DNA of 64,000 bases from Bermanella sp049115935. Its GTDB lineage: Bacteria > Pseudomonadota > Gammaproteobacteria > Pseudomonadales > Oceanobacteraceae. Below, in pieces: positions 45,517 to 54,225 of the stretch. The DNA is taken from the NCBI GenBank assembly GCA_049115935.1, contig JAGDZK010000076.1, positions 1 to 64,000 of the forward strand. Direction: 5' to 3'. The stretch's first letter is position 1, and each line of letters opens with the position of its first letter. The translations under genes were made by a program, and so were the position numbers. The notes under the pieces were generated by a model. That model did no database searches. It was not told the DNA's origin and saw only the letters and a program-made list of their open reading frames with translations.

Positions 45517-46548
45517 ATGAAAAATAAAACCTTAACTACTCTGGCATTAACTAGCCTATTGGCTCCAAGCTTATCTTTGGCCATGTCAGATGACCCGTCA
45601 CCCTTACCCACACCCATTCCTGCACCTGATGCCCAAGTCAGTATTATTGCCATTGGCGATATGGGCACAGGTAAAGAAGCGCAATATGAAGTCAGCCGCG
45701 CAATAGAAGCGGTTTGTGCTGAGAAAAGTTGTGACTTTGCCATTGGTCTTGGCGATAACATTTATGAAGTAGGCATTGATAGCGCGCAAGATCAGCAAAT
45801 GCTGACCAAGTTTGAATACCCGTATGAAAATCTCGACTTCCCATTTTATATGGCCCTTGGTAATCATGATAACTCCACCATTGACGGCTTGGGTTTGAAT
45901 AACAACAAGGGTGAACATCAAGTGGAATATCACTATCAAGCCGATCGCTATAGTGAAAAATGGAACATGCCAGCCCGTTATTATCGCTTTGCCGCGCCTG
46001 TGGCAAGCGACGCCAAACTGGTAGACATCTTTGCCCTAGACAGTAACCCATTGGCTGCGTTAAGTGACCTAAACCCTGAGTACTTTCAAATCCCCTATAA
46101 AAAGAAGCAGCAAGCTTGGTTTGAAGAGCAACTCAGCACTAGCCAAACACCTTGGCGCATCGCCTTTGCCCACCATCCTTATATCTCCAATGGTCGCCAC
46201 GGTAACGCTGGCTTATATGACAACGTTCCTTTATTAGGCATCGTATGGCACAACTTCTTAGAGCAATCTGTGTGCGATAACGTGGATTTATTAATTACCG
46301 GCCATGACCATGACTTGCAGTATTTAAAACCACGTGAAAACTGCGGCAGCACAGAATTTATTGTCTCTGGCGCGGGCGCTAAAACTCGCTCATTTCGTGA
46401 TGAAGATCGCAATGCTGTATTTTGGCAGCAAGATAAAATTAAAGGATTTTTTCGCTTAGACTTTGTGGGTAATGAGCTTACCATTAAAGCCTACACGGTT
46501 GAGGCCGGCCAACATGAGCTGGCTTATACGCGGGTTGTTCAGAAGTAA
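45517..46548 (+). CDS. Secreted metallophosphoesterase (acid phosphatase-like)
   Basis: A 343-residue exported protein with signal peptide LTTLALTSLLAPSLSLA, a Ser/Pro-rich linker, and a calcineurin-type two-metal phosphoesterase domain: IAIGDMG, GLGDNIY, ALGNHD, FAHHPYIS and TGHDHDLQYL. The layout resembles tartrate-resistant purple acid phosphatases. It should release phosphate from esters in the periplasm or outside. The ATG lies seven bases after GGAGG. A half-site-like CTGTCGT upstream recalls a Pho box but is too weak to call. Confidence 0.88.
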   Translation: MKNKTLTTLALTSLLAPSLSLAMSDDPSPLPTPIPAPDAQVSIIAIGDMGTGKEAQYEVSRAIEAVCAEKSCDFAIGLGDNIYEVGIDSAQDQQMLTKFEYPYENLDFPFYMALGNHDNSTIDGLGLNNNKGEHQVEYHYQADRYSEKWNMPARYYRFAAPVASDAKLVDIFALDSNPLAALSDLNPEYFQIPYKKKQQAWFEEQLSTSQTPWRIAFAHHPYISNGRHGNAGLYDNVPLLGIVWHNFLEQSVCDNVDLLITGHDHDLQYLKPRENCGSTEFIVSGAGAKTRSFRDEDRNAVFWQQDKIKGFFRLDFVGNELTIKAYTVEAGQHELAYTRVVQK

Positions 46549-46574
46549 TATTTCTGGGTAGATTAATCGTTTTT

Positions 46575-46636
46575 TAGCTGAATCTGTTTCATTGGCCTGC
46601 TTCATAGGAAACAGGCTAATGAAATAGATTCAGTTA
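46575..46636. repeat. Long inverted repeat / large hairpin
   Basis: Arms of about 25 bases (46,575-46,599 and 46,612-46,636) pair with about three mismatches around a 12-base loop. It lies just after the phosphatase gene. There is no T-tract on the plus strand, so it is either an atypical terminator or a small mobile palindrome. Confidence 0.6.
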
Positions 46637-46708
46637 ATTTGCTGTTAAGGACTCATTAATACGACACCAAAAAGAGCAAGCACACCCCCCTTTAATTACT
46701 GCCGAAGC

Positions 46709-47323
46709 CTACTTAAAAGTCACTGAATCTTTACGCGCAAGGCTGATCAAACACACCGCCAAAAGCAAAGTCGCCAGCACACCCGAACCGCCGGCCACAG
46801 GAGACGGTAAAAAGCCATCACGCCCAAACATAACTAAGATGCCATTAGAAAGCATGGCAACCACACCCACTAACGCCGTCACACCACCCAATTTTTTGTC
46901 ACCCGCATTCACACTCGCCATTCCAAAAGCAAGTGCAGCCAAACCTAATAAAAGTTTTGCGGCAAAATAAATCATAAAGGACAAGGCCACCACGGCCCCT
47001 GCTACCACGCCCAGTGACTCATTTTGACTGGCCGCTTCACGAAACGGCCCAAACATCGTCAGCCCAACGCTCACCTGCACAACGTTAAGCACCGCACTAA
47101 ATGCAACCGCAGCCCAGCCAATATGGTGGTTTTTAGCCTGCACCATGGCCGCACCGGCAAACGCCACAAGCACGGTAAACAGCACACCTTCTAGCCCCCA
47201 CAGTAGTTGCCGCGGTACATCCAACTTCGCGATATACAGCGTCGTGTAAAGCGCCTGCGTAAGCGCCAACGCCAAGAGTAAATAGGCTGTGATTTTAACC
47301 GTGCGCGTATTGGTCAATTCCAT
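46709..47323 (-). CDS. Integral membrane protein of unknown function
   Basis: A 204-residue protein with about six hydrophobic helices rich in Ala, Gly and Val and no large soluble domain. It resembles unassigned membrane proteins of gammaproteobacteria. Its local composition looks more GC-rich than the flanking genes, and it lies at the edge of a repeat-rich region, so transfer is possible. Function unknown. Confidence 0.7.
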   Translation of the reverse strand: MELTNTRTVKITAYLLLALALTQALYTTLYIAKLDVPRQLLWGLEGVLFTVLVAFAGAAMVQAKNHHIGWAAVAFSAVLNVVQVSVGLTMFGPFREAASQNESLGVVAGAVVALSFMIYFAAKLLLGLAALAFGMASVNAGDKKLGGVTALVGVVAMLSNGILVMFGRDGFLPSPVAGGSGVLATLLLAVCLISLARKDSVTFK

Positions 47324-47619
47324 GCTGTATCCTTTGTATTATTCAGGTTTATGTTGTTTAAATGTGGTGCTGTATGTTTGATACGTTAACATCATCCAAC
47401 GCGCATGGGCTACTCGCCTGCGCCTTTCTAAAATGACCTTAACCTATTAAAAGATTCATCGATTTTAGATTCGCCATACACAAGCAACGGGTATCCATTG
47501 CTCGAACGTGAGCTGCTTGGAGTGTGTGGGGGGTATAAAGTTCTCAAGAGTTGCGGATAATATTTTTGCCTCATACCCGCCACTTTTATGTACGAGGGTG
47601 TACCCAAAACAATCGCATA

Positions 47620-47679
47620 GCTCATGGGCATGCAACCCCGTGCCCGATTTGCTCATGGGGCATGCAACCCCGCGCCCGA
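47620..47679 (-). repeat. Two tandem REP-like units
   Basis: GCTCATGGGCATGCAACCCC followed by GTGCCCGA, then again with GGGGCATGC and CGCCCGA, at 47,620-47,647 and 47,651-47,679. On the minus strand each unit reads TCGGGC then a CGGGGTTGCATGCCC hairpin, sharing the TCGGGC core with the elements at 44,413. Confidence 0.55.
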
Positions 47680-47794
47680 CCGTAGCCTTACCCGCGGATA
47701 AACGTCACCCCTGAGTGTTTTTATCGGGGGCGGTAACCATTGTCTGCATGTGCGTTGTTTAAGTAATGTGAATTATTTTAACGACATCAAGAGT

Positions 47795-47860
47795 CACCGC
47801 GCTACACAACCCTCATACCAGAAGTGAGGAACGAACTATCTGGTATCCATTCTCGCGGTG
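47795..47860. repeat. Nested inverted repeat
   Basis: Outer arms CACCGCG (47,795) and CGCGGTG (47,854) enclose inner arms ATACCAGA (47,815) and TCTGGTAT (47,839). Both pairs are perfect and symmetrically placed, so the whole can fold as one branched stem. It may be a small palindromic mobile element. Confidence 0.5.
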
Positions 47861-48202
47861 CGTTGTTTGGTATGCTAGCTAGCGTTTAGATTTTTTACTT
47901 TACGACTCATAAATCATGAGTATTAGATTAGTTTTAATGGATATGAAATTAATTCATGAGATAAAGCTGACCCCTTGATTTGATTCGGAGCGCCTTGTTA
48001 ATTGGATTGTTTCAGTTCTGAATAAGTCTATTGTAGAAAGCGCCTTCCACCTAATATCCCACCTAATATCCGGACACCCATGATAAGAACATACTACTAG
48101 ATCAAGCAAGCCTATCTTTTCATAAATCCATTTATTGGTTCTTTTTCCTGATTTTATTTCTGTGTAACTCTTTTAGGATTATGCAATCAAAAGGAGAACG
48201 CT

Positions 48203-49198
48203 ATGCCCAAACCTAGGAAGGAACAGGTTAGCTTAGAAGCTACCCCTTATTACCACTGCGTTTCACGCTGCGTGCGTAAAGCATTTTTATGTGGCGTCGA
48301 CGTCAATACCAATGAAAGCTATGAGCACAGACGAGCTTGGCTTGAAAATGAGTTATTAAATCAAGCGCAAGTGTTTGCTATTGATATTGCCGCTTACGCC
48401 ATTATGTCCAACCACTATCATGTGGTTTTACACATCAATCAAAACCAAGCAAGAAATTGGAGTTTCGATGAGGTGATCCATCGCTGGCATTCACTTTATA
48501 AAGGTAACGTGCTGAGTAAACGCTATTTAAGTGACCCGAAATTTTCTCAAGCTGAACTTGATAAACTAAAAGAGTTTGTTGAAATTTGGCGTACACGTTT
48601 AATGGATATTGGCTGGTTTATCGGCCGCCTAAACGAGAAAATCGCTCGTCAAGCTAATTATGAAGATCGTTGCACAGGGCGATTTTGGGAAGGCCGTTTT
48701 AAGTCACAAGCACTGCTCGATGAAAAGGCGCTAGCCGCTTGTATAGCCTATGTGGATTTGAACCCAGTGCGCGCAAAGATGGCAAAAACGCCTGAAAAGT
48801 CTGATCATACCTCCGTCAAAGTACGTGCAGAGAAAGCAAAATCAACCTACCAACCCAACCACACAAAACAACAAGCAAAAAAATTAATGCCGTTTGCGGG
48901 TAACCCAAGAAACAACATGCCCGAAGGGCTACCCTTTCGTTTAACCGATTATTTAGCATTAATTGATTTAACTGGGCGAGCCATTCGTGAAGATAAACGG
49001 GGTTATATTGAAAAACATCAGCCAGAGATATTAATGCGCCTAGGTATCGAGCCTAATAACTGGTTAACCATGACTCAAGAATTCGAAAGGAACTTTAAAG
49101 ATTTGGTGGGCGAACCGAATACCCTTAATAAAGCAACTAAACTGTTTAATCGAAAGCGAAGACCTGCCTTTAAAAACTGCGAAATGCTTTTGACTTAA
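48203..49198 (+). mobile_element. REP-associated / IS200-like tyrosine transposase (Y1_Tnp), 331 aa
   Basis: A 331-residue single-strand DNA transposase of the TnpA/RAYT superfamily. Its HUH-type metal motif is MSNHYHVVLHIN, with GRFWEGRFKSQALLDE and AYVDLNPVRAKM, the conserved Tyr-x3-NPV block. A strong AAAGGAG site precedes the ATG. No IS200 end hairpins are seen next to it, and it carries a longer C-terminal part than minimal IS200 enzymes. With several REP-like palindromes around it, it is probably a domesticated or REP-mobilising enzyme, not an active IS. Confidence 0.85.
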
Positions 49199-49370
49199 AC
49201 TACAGCATTCATTCTTACCAAAACGACTAACTCAAACGGCAATCCCCTGCCTGCTACTTATAGATTTCTCTAAATCTTAGCCTTTAAATCTTACATGCAG
49301 CCTCTTTTATCTAATTCACATTAAGAAATGCTTGTTTTTGATAACCAAGGAATATTTCTAAATTAAAATT

Positions 49371-49426
49371 TTTAAACATGCGTATCTAAATTAATTCATT
49401 TAAACATGCGAGTCTAAATTAATTCA
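49371..49426. repeat. 28-bp direct tandem repeat at a gene end
   Basis: Two contiguous 28-bp copies (49,371-49,398 and 49,399-49,426) beginning TTTAAACATGCG and ending TCTAAATTAATTCA, or a near match, differ at two positions. The last three bases of the second copy supply the stop codon of the next gene on the minus strand. The rest of the 49,199-49,423 gap shows nothing recognisable. Confidence 0.8.
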
Positions 49427-49795
49427 ACCTATTGGCTGCCAACCCAAGTTATCATTCCAAAAAACATCTTCATTTGAAATTTTTCCATCATGATTAGTGT
49501 CAAAATCCAAGTTTCGAGTCAACTCAAACCCTGAACATCCTTCTTTTGGACACCCCACTGAAGAGCCATAGAAGGATTTACCATCAAGATTATTTCGTAT
49601 TTCATCTAGGTCAAATAAATCATTAATTTCAATTAAGCCGTCATTATCTAGATCGTAATCTGATCGATTAGATTCAGCATAAGTCATACAGGGGGAAATG
49701 ATGGAGATTAGAAGAAACAAAGCGATATAGGTGTAGCGCTGCCATTCCTTAGCATTCAGTTTATTCACACGCAATCCATTAAGTGAGGCTTTCAA
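49424..49795 (-). CDS. Truncated exported EF-hand / GLUG-type repeat protein
   Basis: A 123-residue protein with a signal peptide or anchor (YIALFLLISIISPCMTYA), then DYDLDNDGLIEINDL and DTNHDGKISNEDVF, two EF-hand-like calcium loops, with GCPKEGCSGFELTRNLDFD between. This block normally opens long surface proteins that continue after GWxPIG into GLUG-type repeats. Here the chain stops at GWQPIG, exactly where a 28-bp tandem repeat begins. It is probably the 5' remnant of a larger gene cut by a rearrangement. Confidence 0.6.
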   Translation of the reverse strand: MKASLNGLRVNKLNAKEWQRYTYIALFLLISIISPCMTYAESNRSDYDLDNDGLIEINDLFDLDEIRNNLDGKSFYGSSVGCPKEGCSGFELTRNLDFDTNHDGKISNEDVFWNDNLGWQPIG

Positions 49796-49881
49796 TATTA
49801 GTAGATACTATTAAAACACATTATTTATCAAATCAGTTACGACAACTTGGATTATGCTAAAAGAAAAAATATTAAATTAAA

Positions 49882-51075
49882 TTAATTTTTACTTGCTACT
49901 CTAGACCCTTTATATTTCTGTAAATTTTTCTCTTTTCTCACCCACACCCAGGCCACCAGCGCACCAAGTAAAGCACTGTACCCTGCCCACTCAAACATGG
50001 TGACGCCCATGTCTTGCATCCATACAAGGCCTGACACATAAGCGCCTAATGCACCGCCGGCGCCGTAGGTTAAACTTGAAAACAAAGCTTGGCCCTGTCC
50101 TTGGTGTTTGCCTTTAAAGTACAAATGAATGTAGTGCATGGCTACCGCATGCATGGCACCAAAGGTGACGGCATGCAATAACTGCATGGTGGCCAATAAC
50201 CATAAAGTTTCCACATAGTGAGCGGTTACAATCCAGCGCAGGCCTCCTAATAACAAGCTCACCACCAATACGGTTTTATGGTCTATTTTTGCAAAAATTT
50301 TATGAGCAATTAAAAAGATCCCCACTTCCGCAATGACACCCAAGGCCCACAAGAAGCCAATCATGCTTTTGCTGTAACCAAATTGCTCTAAATACAAACT
50401 AAAGAAGGTGTAGTAAGCACCATGACTTACTTGATTTAAAAAAGCGGCCAATAAAAATGCCATGACCGTGGGTTTAAACACTAATGATAAAAAGCCTTCT
50501 GTACTTTCGTGTTCATGGGTAATCTCTCGCCCCTCTATTAAGGTACTACTCAAAAATATAGCGGCCAGTAACACCAGCATAAATACCGGTAAAAAACTGA
50601 CGCTAATATAATCAAACGCCCAACCAAGTAAGCCCACAAACACAATAAAACCAATGGAGCCCCAGGTGCGAATTTTGGAGTATTGATCGGTTTGGTCTTT
50701 TAAATAATTCAGGGTCACTACTTCAAACTGAGGTAAAACCGCCGCCCAAAAAAAGCCATAGCCAATCATAATCAGGCCCATCCATAAAAAGGATTCCACC
50801 CAAAAGATATTCAAAAAGATACAAAAACAAATGGCGCAGCCAATGCGTAACAATGGCATACGTTTGCCCGTGTAATCTCCAAGCGCTCCCCATACATTGG
50901 GGGCAAGAATACGTACCAACCCAAACAGCGCCATTAGCTCGCCAATTTCTTGGGCACTAAAGCCTTTATCATCAAGGAATAATCCCCAATAGGGAGAGAT
51001 GCAGCCTAATAATGCAAAGTAGAAAAAATAAAACGAAGACAGACGCCAATACGGCACAACAGCATTAGCAGGCAT
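49882..51075 (-). CDS. MFS transporter (HcaT/nucleoside-symporter-like)
   Basis: A 397-residue major facilitator with 12 predicted helices. The N-terminal segment YWRLSSFYFFYFALLGCISPYWGLFL and LAPNVWGALGDYTGKRMPLLR (the loop 2-3 motif) fit the MFS_1-like/phenylpropionate permease (HcaT) group. The substrate cannot be read from the sequence. It is a single gene downstream of aroC on the same strand, separated by a large palindrome. Confidence 0.85.
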   Translation of the reverse strand: MPANAVVPYWRLSSFYFFYFALLGCISPYWGLFLDDKGFSAQEIGELMALFGLVRILAPNVWGALGDYTGKRMPLLRIGCAICFCIFLNIFWVESFLWMGLIMIGYGFFWAAVLPQFEVVTLNYLKDQTDQYSKIRTWGSIGFIVFVGLLGWAFDYISVSFLPVFMLVLLAAIFLSSTLIEGREITHEHESTEGFLSLVFKPTVMAFLLAAFLNQVSHGAYYTFFSLYLEQFGYSKSMIGFLWALGVIAEVGIFLIAHKIFAKIDHKTVLVVSLLLGGLRWIVTAHYVETLWLLATMQLLHAVTFGAMHAVAMHYIHLYFKGKHQGQGQALFSSLTYGAGGALGAYVSGLVWMQDMGVTMFEWAGYSALLGALVAWVWVRKEKNLQKYKGSRVASKN

Positions 51076-51139
51076 GATTCAATATGTAAGAATTAAAACC
51101 AAACAAACAATGAGACATAATTAGCTCTTTTAAAACAAC

Positions 51140-51193
51140 TGTGGGAGGATGCTTGAGTGCGATAGTCTTATCGCACACAAGCACCCTCCCACA
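51140..51193. repeat. REP-like long palindrome (TGTGGGAGG type)
   Basis: TGTGGGAGG-TGCTTG-GTGCGATA and its complement pair through about 24 bases with single-base bulges around a GTCT loop. The sequence resembles the TGTGGGAGCGGGCTTG REP elements of Pseudomonas. It lies between aroC and the MFS gene and may also act as an aroC terminator. Confidence 0.65.
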
Positions 51194-51209
51194 AATTTAG
51201 TTCAATCAA

Positions 51210-52304
51210 TTACGCTTGAGGTGGAATCACTGGGGTTGTGCAGTTCACATCCGCGTTTTGACCGCGATGACGTAAATAATGATCCGCTAACACAATGGCC
51301 ATCATGGCTTCTGCGATTGGCGTGGCACGAATCCCCACACACGGGTCGTGGCGACCTTTGGTGATCAGCTCAGTTTGCTCGCCATTCACATCAATGGTTT
51401 TGCCCGGCACCGTAATACTAGACGTTGGCTTAAGCGCAATGTGCGCAATGATGTCTTGGCCAGAGCTGATACCACCCAACACACCACCAGAGTGGTTAGA
51501 CAAATAACCTTGTGGGGTCATCTCATCACGGTGTTCAGAGCCTTTTTGCTCAACCACATCAAAGCCATCACCAATTTCAACGCCTTTAACCGCGTTAATA
51601 CTCATCAACGCATGGGCCAAATCCGCATCTAAACGATCAAAAATCGGTTCACCTAGACCAGGCTTAACACCTGTAGCCACAACGGTGATTTTGGCACCAA
51701 TGGAATCCCCTTCTTTACGCAGAGCATTCATGTAGGCTTCCATTTCTGGCACCTTATCAACATCTGGGCAAAAGAATGGATTTTGGCGCACCTGCTCCCA
51801 ATCAAACTTTTCGGCTTTAACTGGGCCAAGCTGGGATAAATAGCCACGTACTTCAATGCCTTTGGCCGCTAAGAACTTCTTAGCAATGGCGCCAGCTGCC
51901 ACGCGCATGGCGGTTTCACGGGCGCTTGAGCGACCGCCACCACGGTAATCACGAAAGCCATATTTTTGTGTATAGCCATAATCAGCATGGGCTGGGCGGA
52001 ATTTCTGTGAGATATCGCCGTAATCTTTTGAGCGCTGATCCGTATTCTCGATGATCATACCAATGGGCGTACCCGTGGTTTTGCCTTCAAAAATACCGGA
52101 CAGGATCTTCACTTGATCCGGCTCGCGACGTTGAGTGGTGAACTTAGACGTACCTGGCTTGCGCAGATCTAGCTCTACCTGAATCTCTTCTTCTGTAATC
52201 TCAATGCCTGGAGGGCAGCCATCTAAGATACAGCCTAACGCCATCCCATGGCTTTCGCCAAACGTGGTGACGGTGAATAATTTACCAAATGAATTACCAG
52301 ACAT
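51210..52304 (-). CDS. aroC: Chorismate synthase
   Basis: A 364-residue FMN-dependent enzyme that makes chorismate from EPSP, the last step of the shikimate pathway. It begins MSGNSFGKLFTVTTFGESHG (the AroC signature) and contains GGGRSSARETAMRVAAGAIAKK and SGGVLGGISSGQ. Length matches the bifurcating class. It follows prmB, an arrangement conserved in many gammaproteobacteria. Confidence 0.97.
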   Translation of the reverse strand: MSGNSFGKLFTVTTFGESHGMALGCILDGCPPGIEITEEEIQVELDLRKPGTSKFTTQRREPDQVKILSGIFEGKTTGTPIGMIIENTDQRSKDYGDISQKFRPAHADYGYTQKYGFRDYRGGGRSSARETAMRVAAGAIAKKFLAAKGIEVRGYLSQLGPVKAEKFDWEQVRQNPFFCPDVDKVPEMEAYMNALRKEGDSIGAKITVVATGVKPGLGEPIFDRLDADLAHALMSINAVKGVEIGDGFDVVEQKGSEHRDEMTPQGYLSNHSGGVLGGISSGQDIIAHIALKPTSSITVPGKTIDVNGEQTELITKGRHDPCVGIRATPIAEAMMAIVLADHYLRHRGQNADVNCTTPVIPPQA

Positions 52305-52339
52305 AAGTAAACTGCTTATTAACTAAAAAATTGGACACA

Positions 52340-53266
52340 TTATACACGGAAGTGATACTGATGCGCGGCCAGTTGTTCACGTGTAAATACAAACACCCCG
52401 TCGCCACCATGCTCAAATTCAACCCAAGTGAATGGCACTTGCGGAAACTCAGCTTCAAGGTGAATCCAAGAATTACCCACTTCAACCACCAGCACCCCTT
52501 CTGGGTTCAAATAATCACAGGCATTAGCCAGTATTTGACGAGTAATATCTAGGCCATCATGGCCGCTGCCCAAGCCCATTGCTGGCTCATGTTGATACTC
52601 AGCTGGCATATCCGCTAAATCTTCAGCATCCACGTAAGGAGGGTTCGATAGAATCAGGTCGTAACCGGATTGTAGATTTGAAAACAAATCCGACTCAATG
52701 GCCGCAACCTGATCAAACAACTGGTAGCGCTCAATATTGATTTCAGCCACATCAAGGGCGTCACGGCTTAAGTCCGCTAAATCTAGCTGTGCATCTGGAA
52801 AAGCTTGCAGTGATGCAATACCAATACAACCACTGCCACAGCACAAATCTAATATGCGATTTGGCTCTTTGCCATCCATCCACGGGCTCACACGGTTTTG
52901 AATGATTTCAGCCAGTGGCGAGCGTGGTACCAATACACGCTCATCCACATAAAACGGTAAACCACAAAACCAAGCTTCGTTTATCAAATAGGCCACTGGA
53001 ATGCGCTCATCAATGCGGCGCTGAATCAATTGCGCTAAATGTTCACGCTCAGCGGTTATTAGACGACATTGGGCTTGCTGAGGACTAATTTCAAAGGGCA
53101 TTTGTAAGGTAGCGGTTACCAGTAAAAGGGCTTCATCCCAAGGATTATCAGTGCCGTGGCCGTAATATACCCCTTGGCGTTCAAATTCACTTGAGGCAAA
53201 GCGCACCCAATCAATAATGCTAGGTAACTGCTCTACCGCTTGCTGATAAATATCTTTCACAGGCAT
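52340..53266 (-). CDS. prmB: Ribosomal protein L3 glutamine N5-methyltransferase
   Basis: A 308-residue SAM-dependent methyltransferase. LDLCCGSGCIGIA is the SAM-binding motif and NPPYVD the catalytic motif for glutamine side-chain methylation. The N-terminal helical domain (VPRSPLAEII) fits PrmB over PrmC. It modifies L3 on the ribosome. Its position directly upstream of aroC supports the assignment. Confidence 0.93.
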   Translation of the reverse strand: MPVKDIYQQAVEQLPSIIDWVRFASSEFERQGVYYGHGTDNPWDEALLLVTATLQMPFEISPQQAQCRLITAEREHLAQLIQRRIDERIPVAYLINEAWFCGLPFYVDERVLVPRSPLAEIIQNRVSPWMDGKEPNRILDLCCGSGCIGIASLQAFPDAQLDLADLSRDALDVAEINIERYQLFDQVAAIESDLFSNLQSGYDLILSNPPYVDAEDLADMPAEYQHEPAMGLGSGHDGLDITRQILANACDYLNPEGVLVVEVGNSWIHLEAEFPQVPFTWVEFEHGGDGVFVFTREQLAAHQYHFRV

Positions 53267-53292
53267 TCTCTTAAAATTTTGGCCATTTTAAC

Positions 53293-54225
53293 CTAAAGCT
53301 GGCCATAAGTATTAGATTCGCCTCGCTCAAACCCTTCTAGTGCTCGACACGCGATGTCATGACCTAACTGTATTTGTTCCTCTGCTCGGTAAAACTCATG
53401 AAAACGAATGGAGTCTTTTGGCATACGGATTAATAGGTCTGGTCGATAGCCAGCAATTTTGTACTGGGTTAATGACGACTGCATGGTATCAAACATCTGA
53501 TACACCACCCCCAGTTTACCCAAATTCGCATTCAGGGCTTCTTGGGTTTCATGCTCATCGTTGCGTTCAAAAAACTGTAATGTTTTCGACTTCACCTGAG
53601 CAAACCAGTTAGTTTTATCCAGCTCATGGGCCGCTTTGCGCGCTTCGTCTTCTTCGACGCTTCGTCCACCTGGCATAGGCACTTCGGCAGACAGATCCAC
53701 CGCAAAAATAGAATCAGAGTGATCCCCAACAACAGGGGTAATAGGCAATGGATTAAGCACAGCACCATCCACCAATACTCGTCCACCCTTAATCACGGGC
53801 ATAAGCAATGAAGGAATGGCACTGGATGCGCGCATGGATTCCTCAAGACTGCCGGCCGTAAACCAAATCTCTTTTTGACGAATCAAATCCGTGGCCACTG
53901 CGGTAAACGGAATCTCAAGGTCTTCTATTTGAATCCCATTGAGCATTTGTGACAGACGATTAAACAACTTATCACCGCGGATGGCGCCGTTACTCAAGAA
54001 ACTAATGTCCACCAGTTTAAGTACATCTAAGTAGCTTAATGAACGGGTCCATTCTTCAAATTCGTCCAATTTACCGGCTGCATAAAAACCACCCACTACG
54101 GCACCCATTGAGCAGCCTGATATACTTTTGATGGTGTAATCTTTTTCAAGTAAGGCGCGTATCACACCAATGTGGGCATAACCACGGGCACCGCCGCTGC
54201 CCAAAACAAGAGAAACTGATTTCAT
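53293..54225 (-). CDS. Patatin-like phospholipase (RssA-like)
   Basis: A 310-residue lipid acyl hydrolase with the patatin catalytic dyad. GSGGARGYAHIGV is the oxyanion loop, GCSMGAVVGG the Ser nucleophile, and VDGAVLNPLP the Asp. It is cytoplasmic or membrane-associated. Its start overlaps the stop of the DUF4892 gene as TAATG, so the two are coupled. Confidence 0.9.
   Translation of the reverse strand: MKSVSLVLGSGGARGYAHIGVIRALLEKDYTIKSISGCSMGAVVGGFYAAGKLDEFEEWTRSLSYLDVLKLVDISFLSNGAIRGDKLFNRLSQMLNGIQIEDLEIPFTAVATDLIRQKEIWFTAGSLEESMRASSAIPSLLMPVIKGGRVLVDGAVLNPLPITPVVGDHSDSIFAVDLSAEVPMPGGRSVEEDEARKAAHELDKTNWFAQVKSKTLQFFERNDEHETQEALNANLGKLGVVYQMFDTMQSSLTQYKIAGYRPDLLIRMPKDSIRFHEFYRAEEQIQLGHDIACRALEGFERGESNTYGQL

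Larger units (their letters stand above)
47324..48202. other. Long non-coding, repeat-rich stretch before the transposase
   Basis: About 880 bases without a convincing gene. It holds a tandem 28-29-bp repeat (47,620-47,679) and a nested inverted repeat (47,795-47,860). Short ORFs here (47,428-47,656 minus) overlap the repeats and have no ribosome-binding site. The remainder up to 48,190 shows nothing recognisable. Confidence 0.7.

Noticed and set aside
47428..47656. Two overlapping minus-strand ORFs of 63-67 codons
   Set aside because: They overlap REP-like repeats, in different frames, without ribosome-binding sites.
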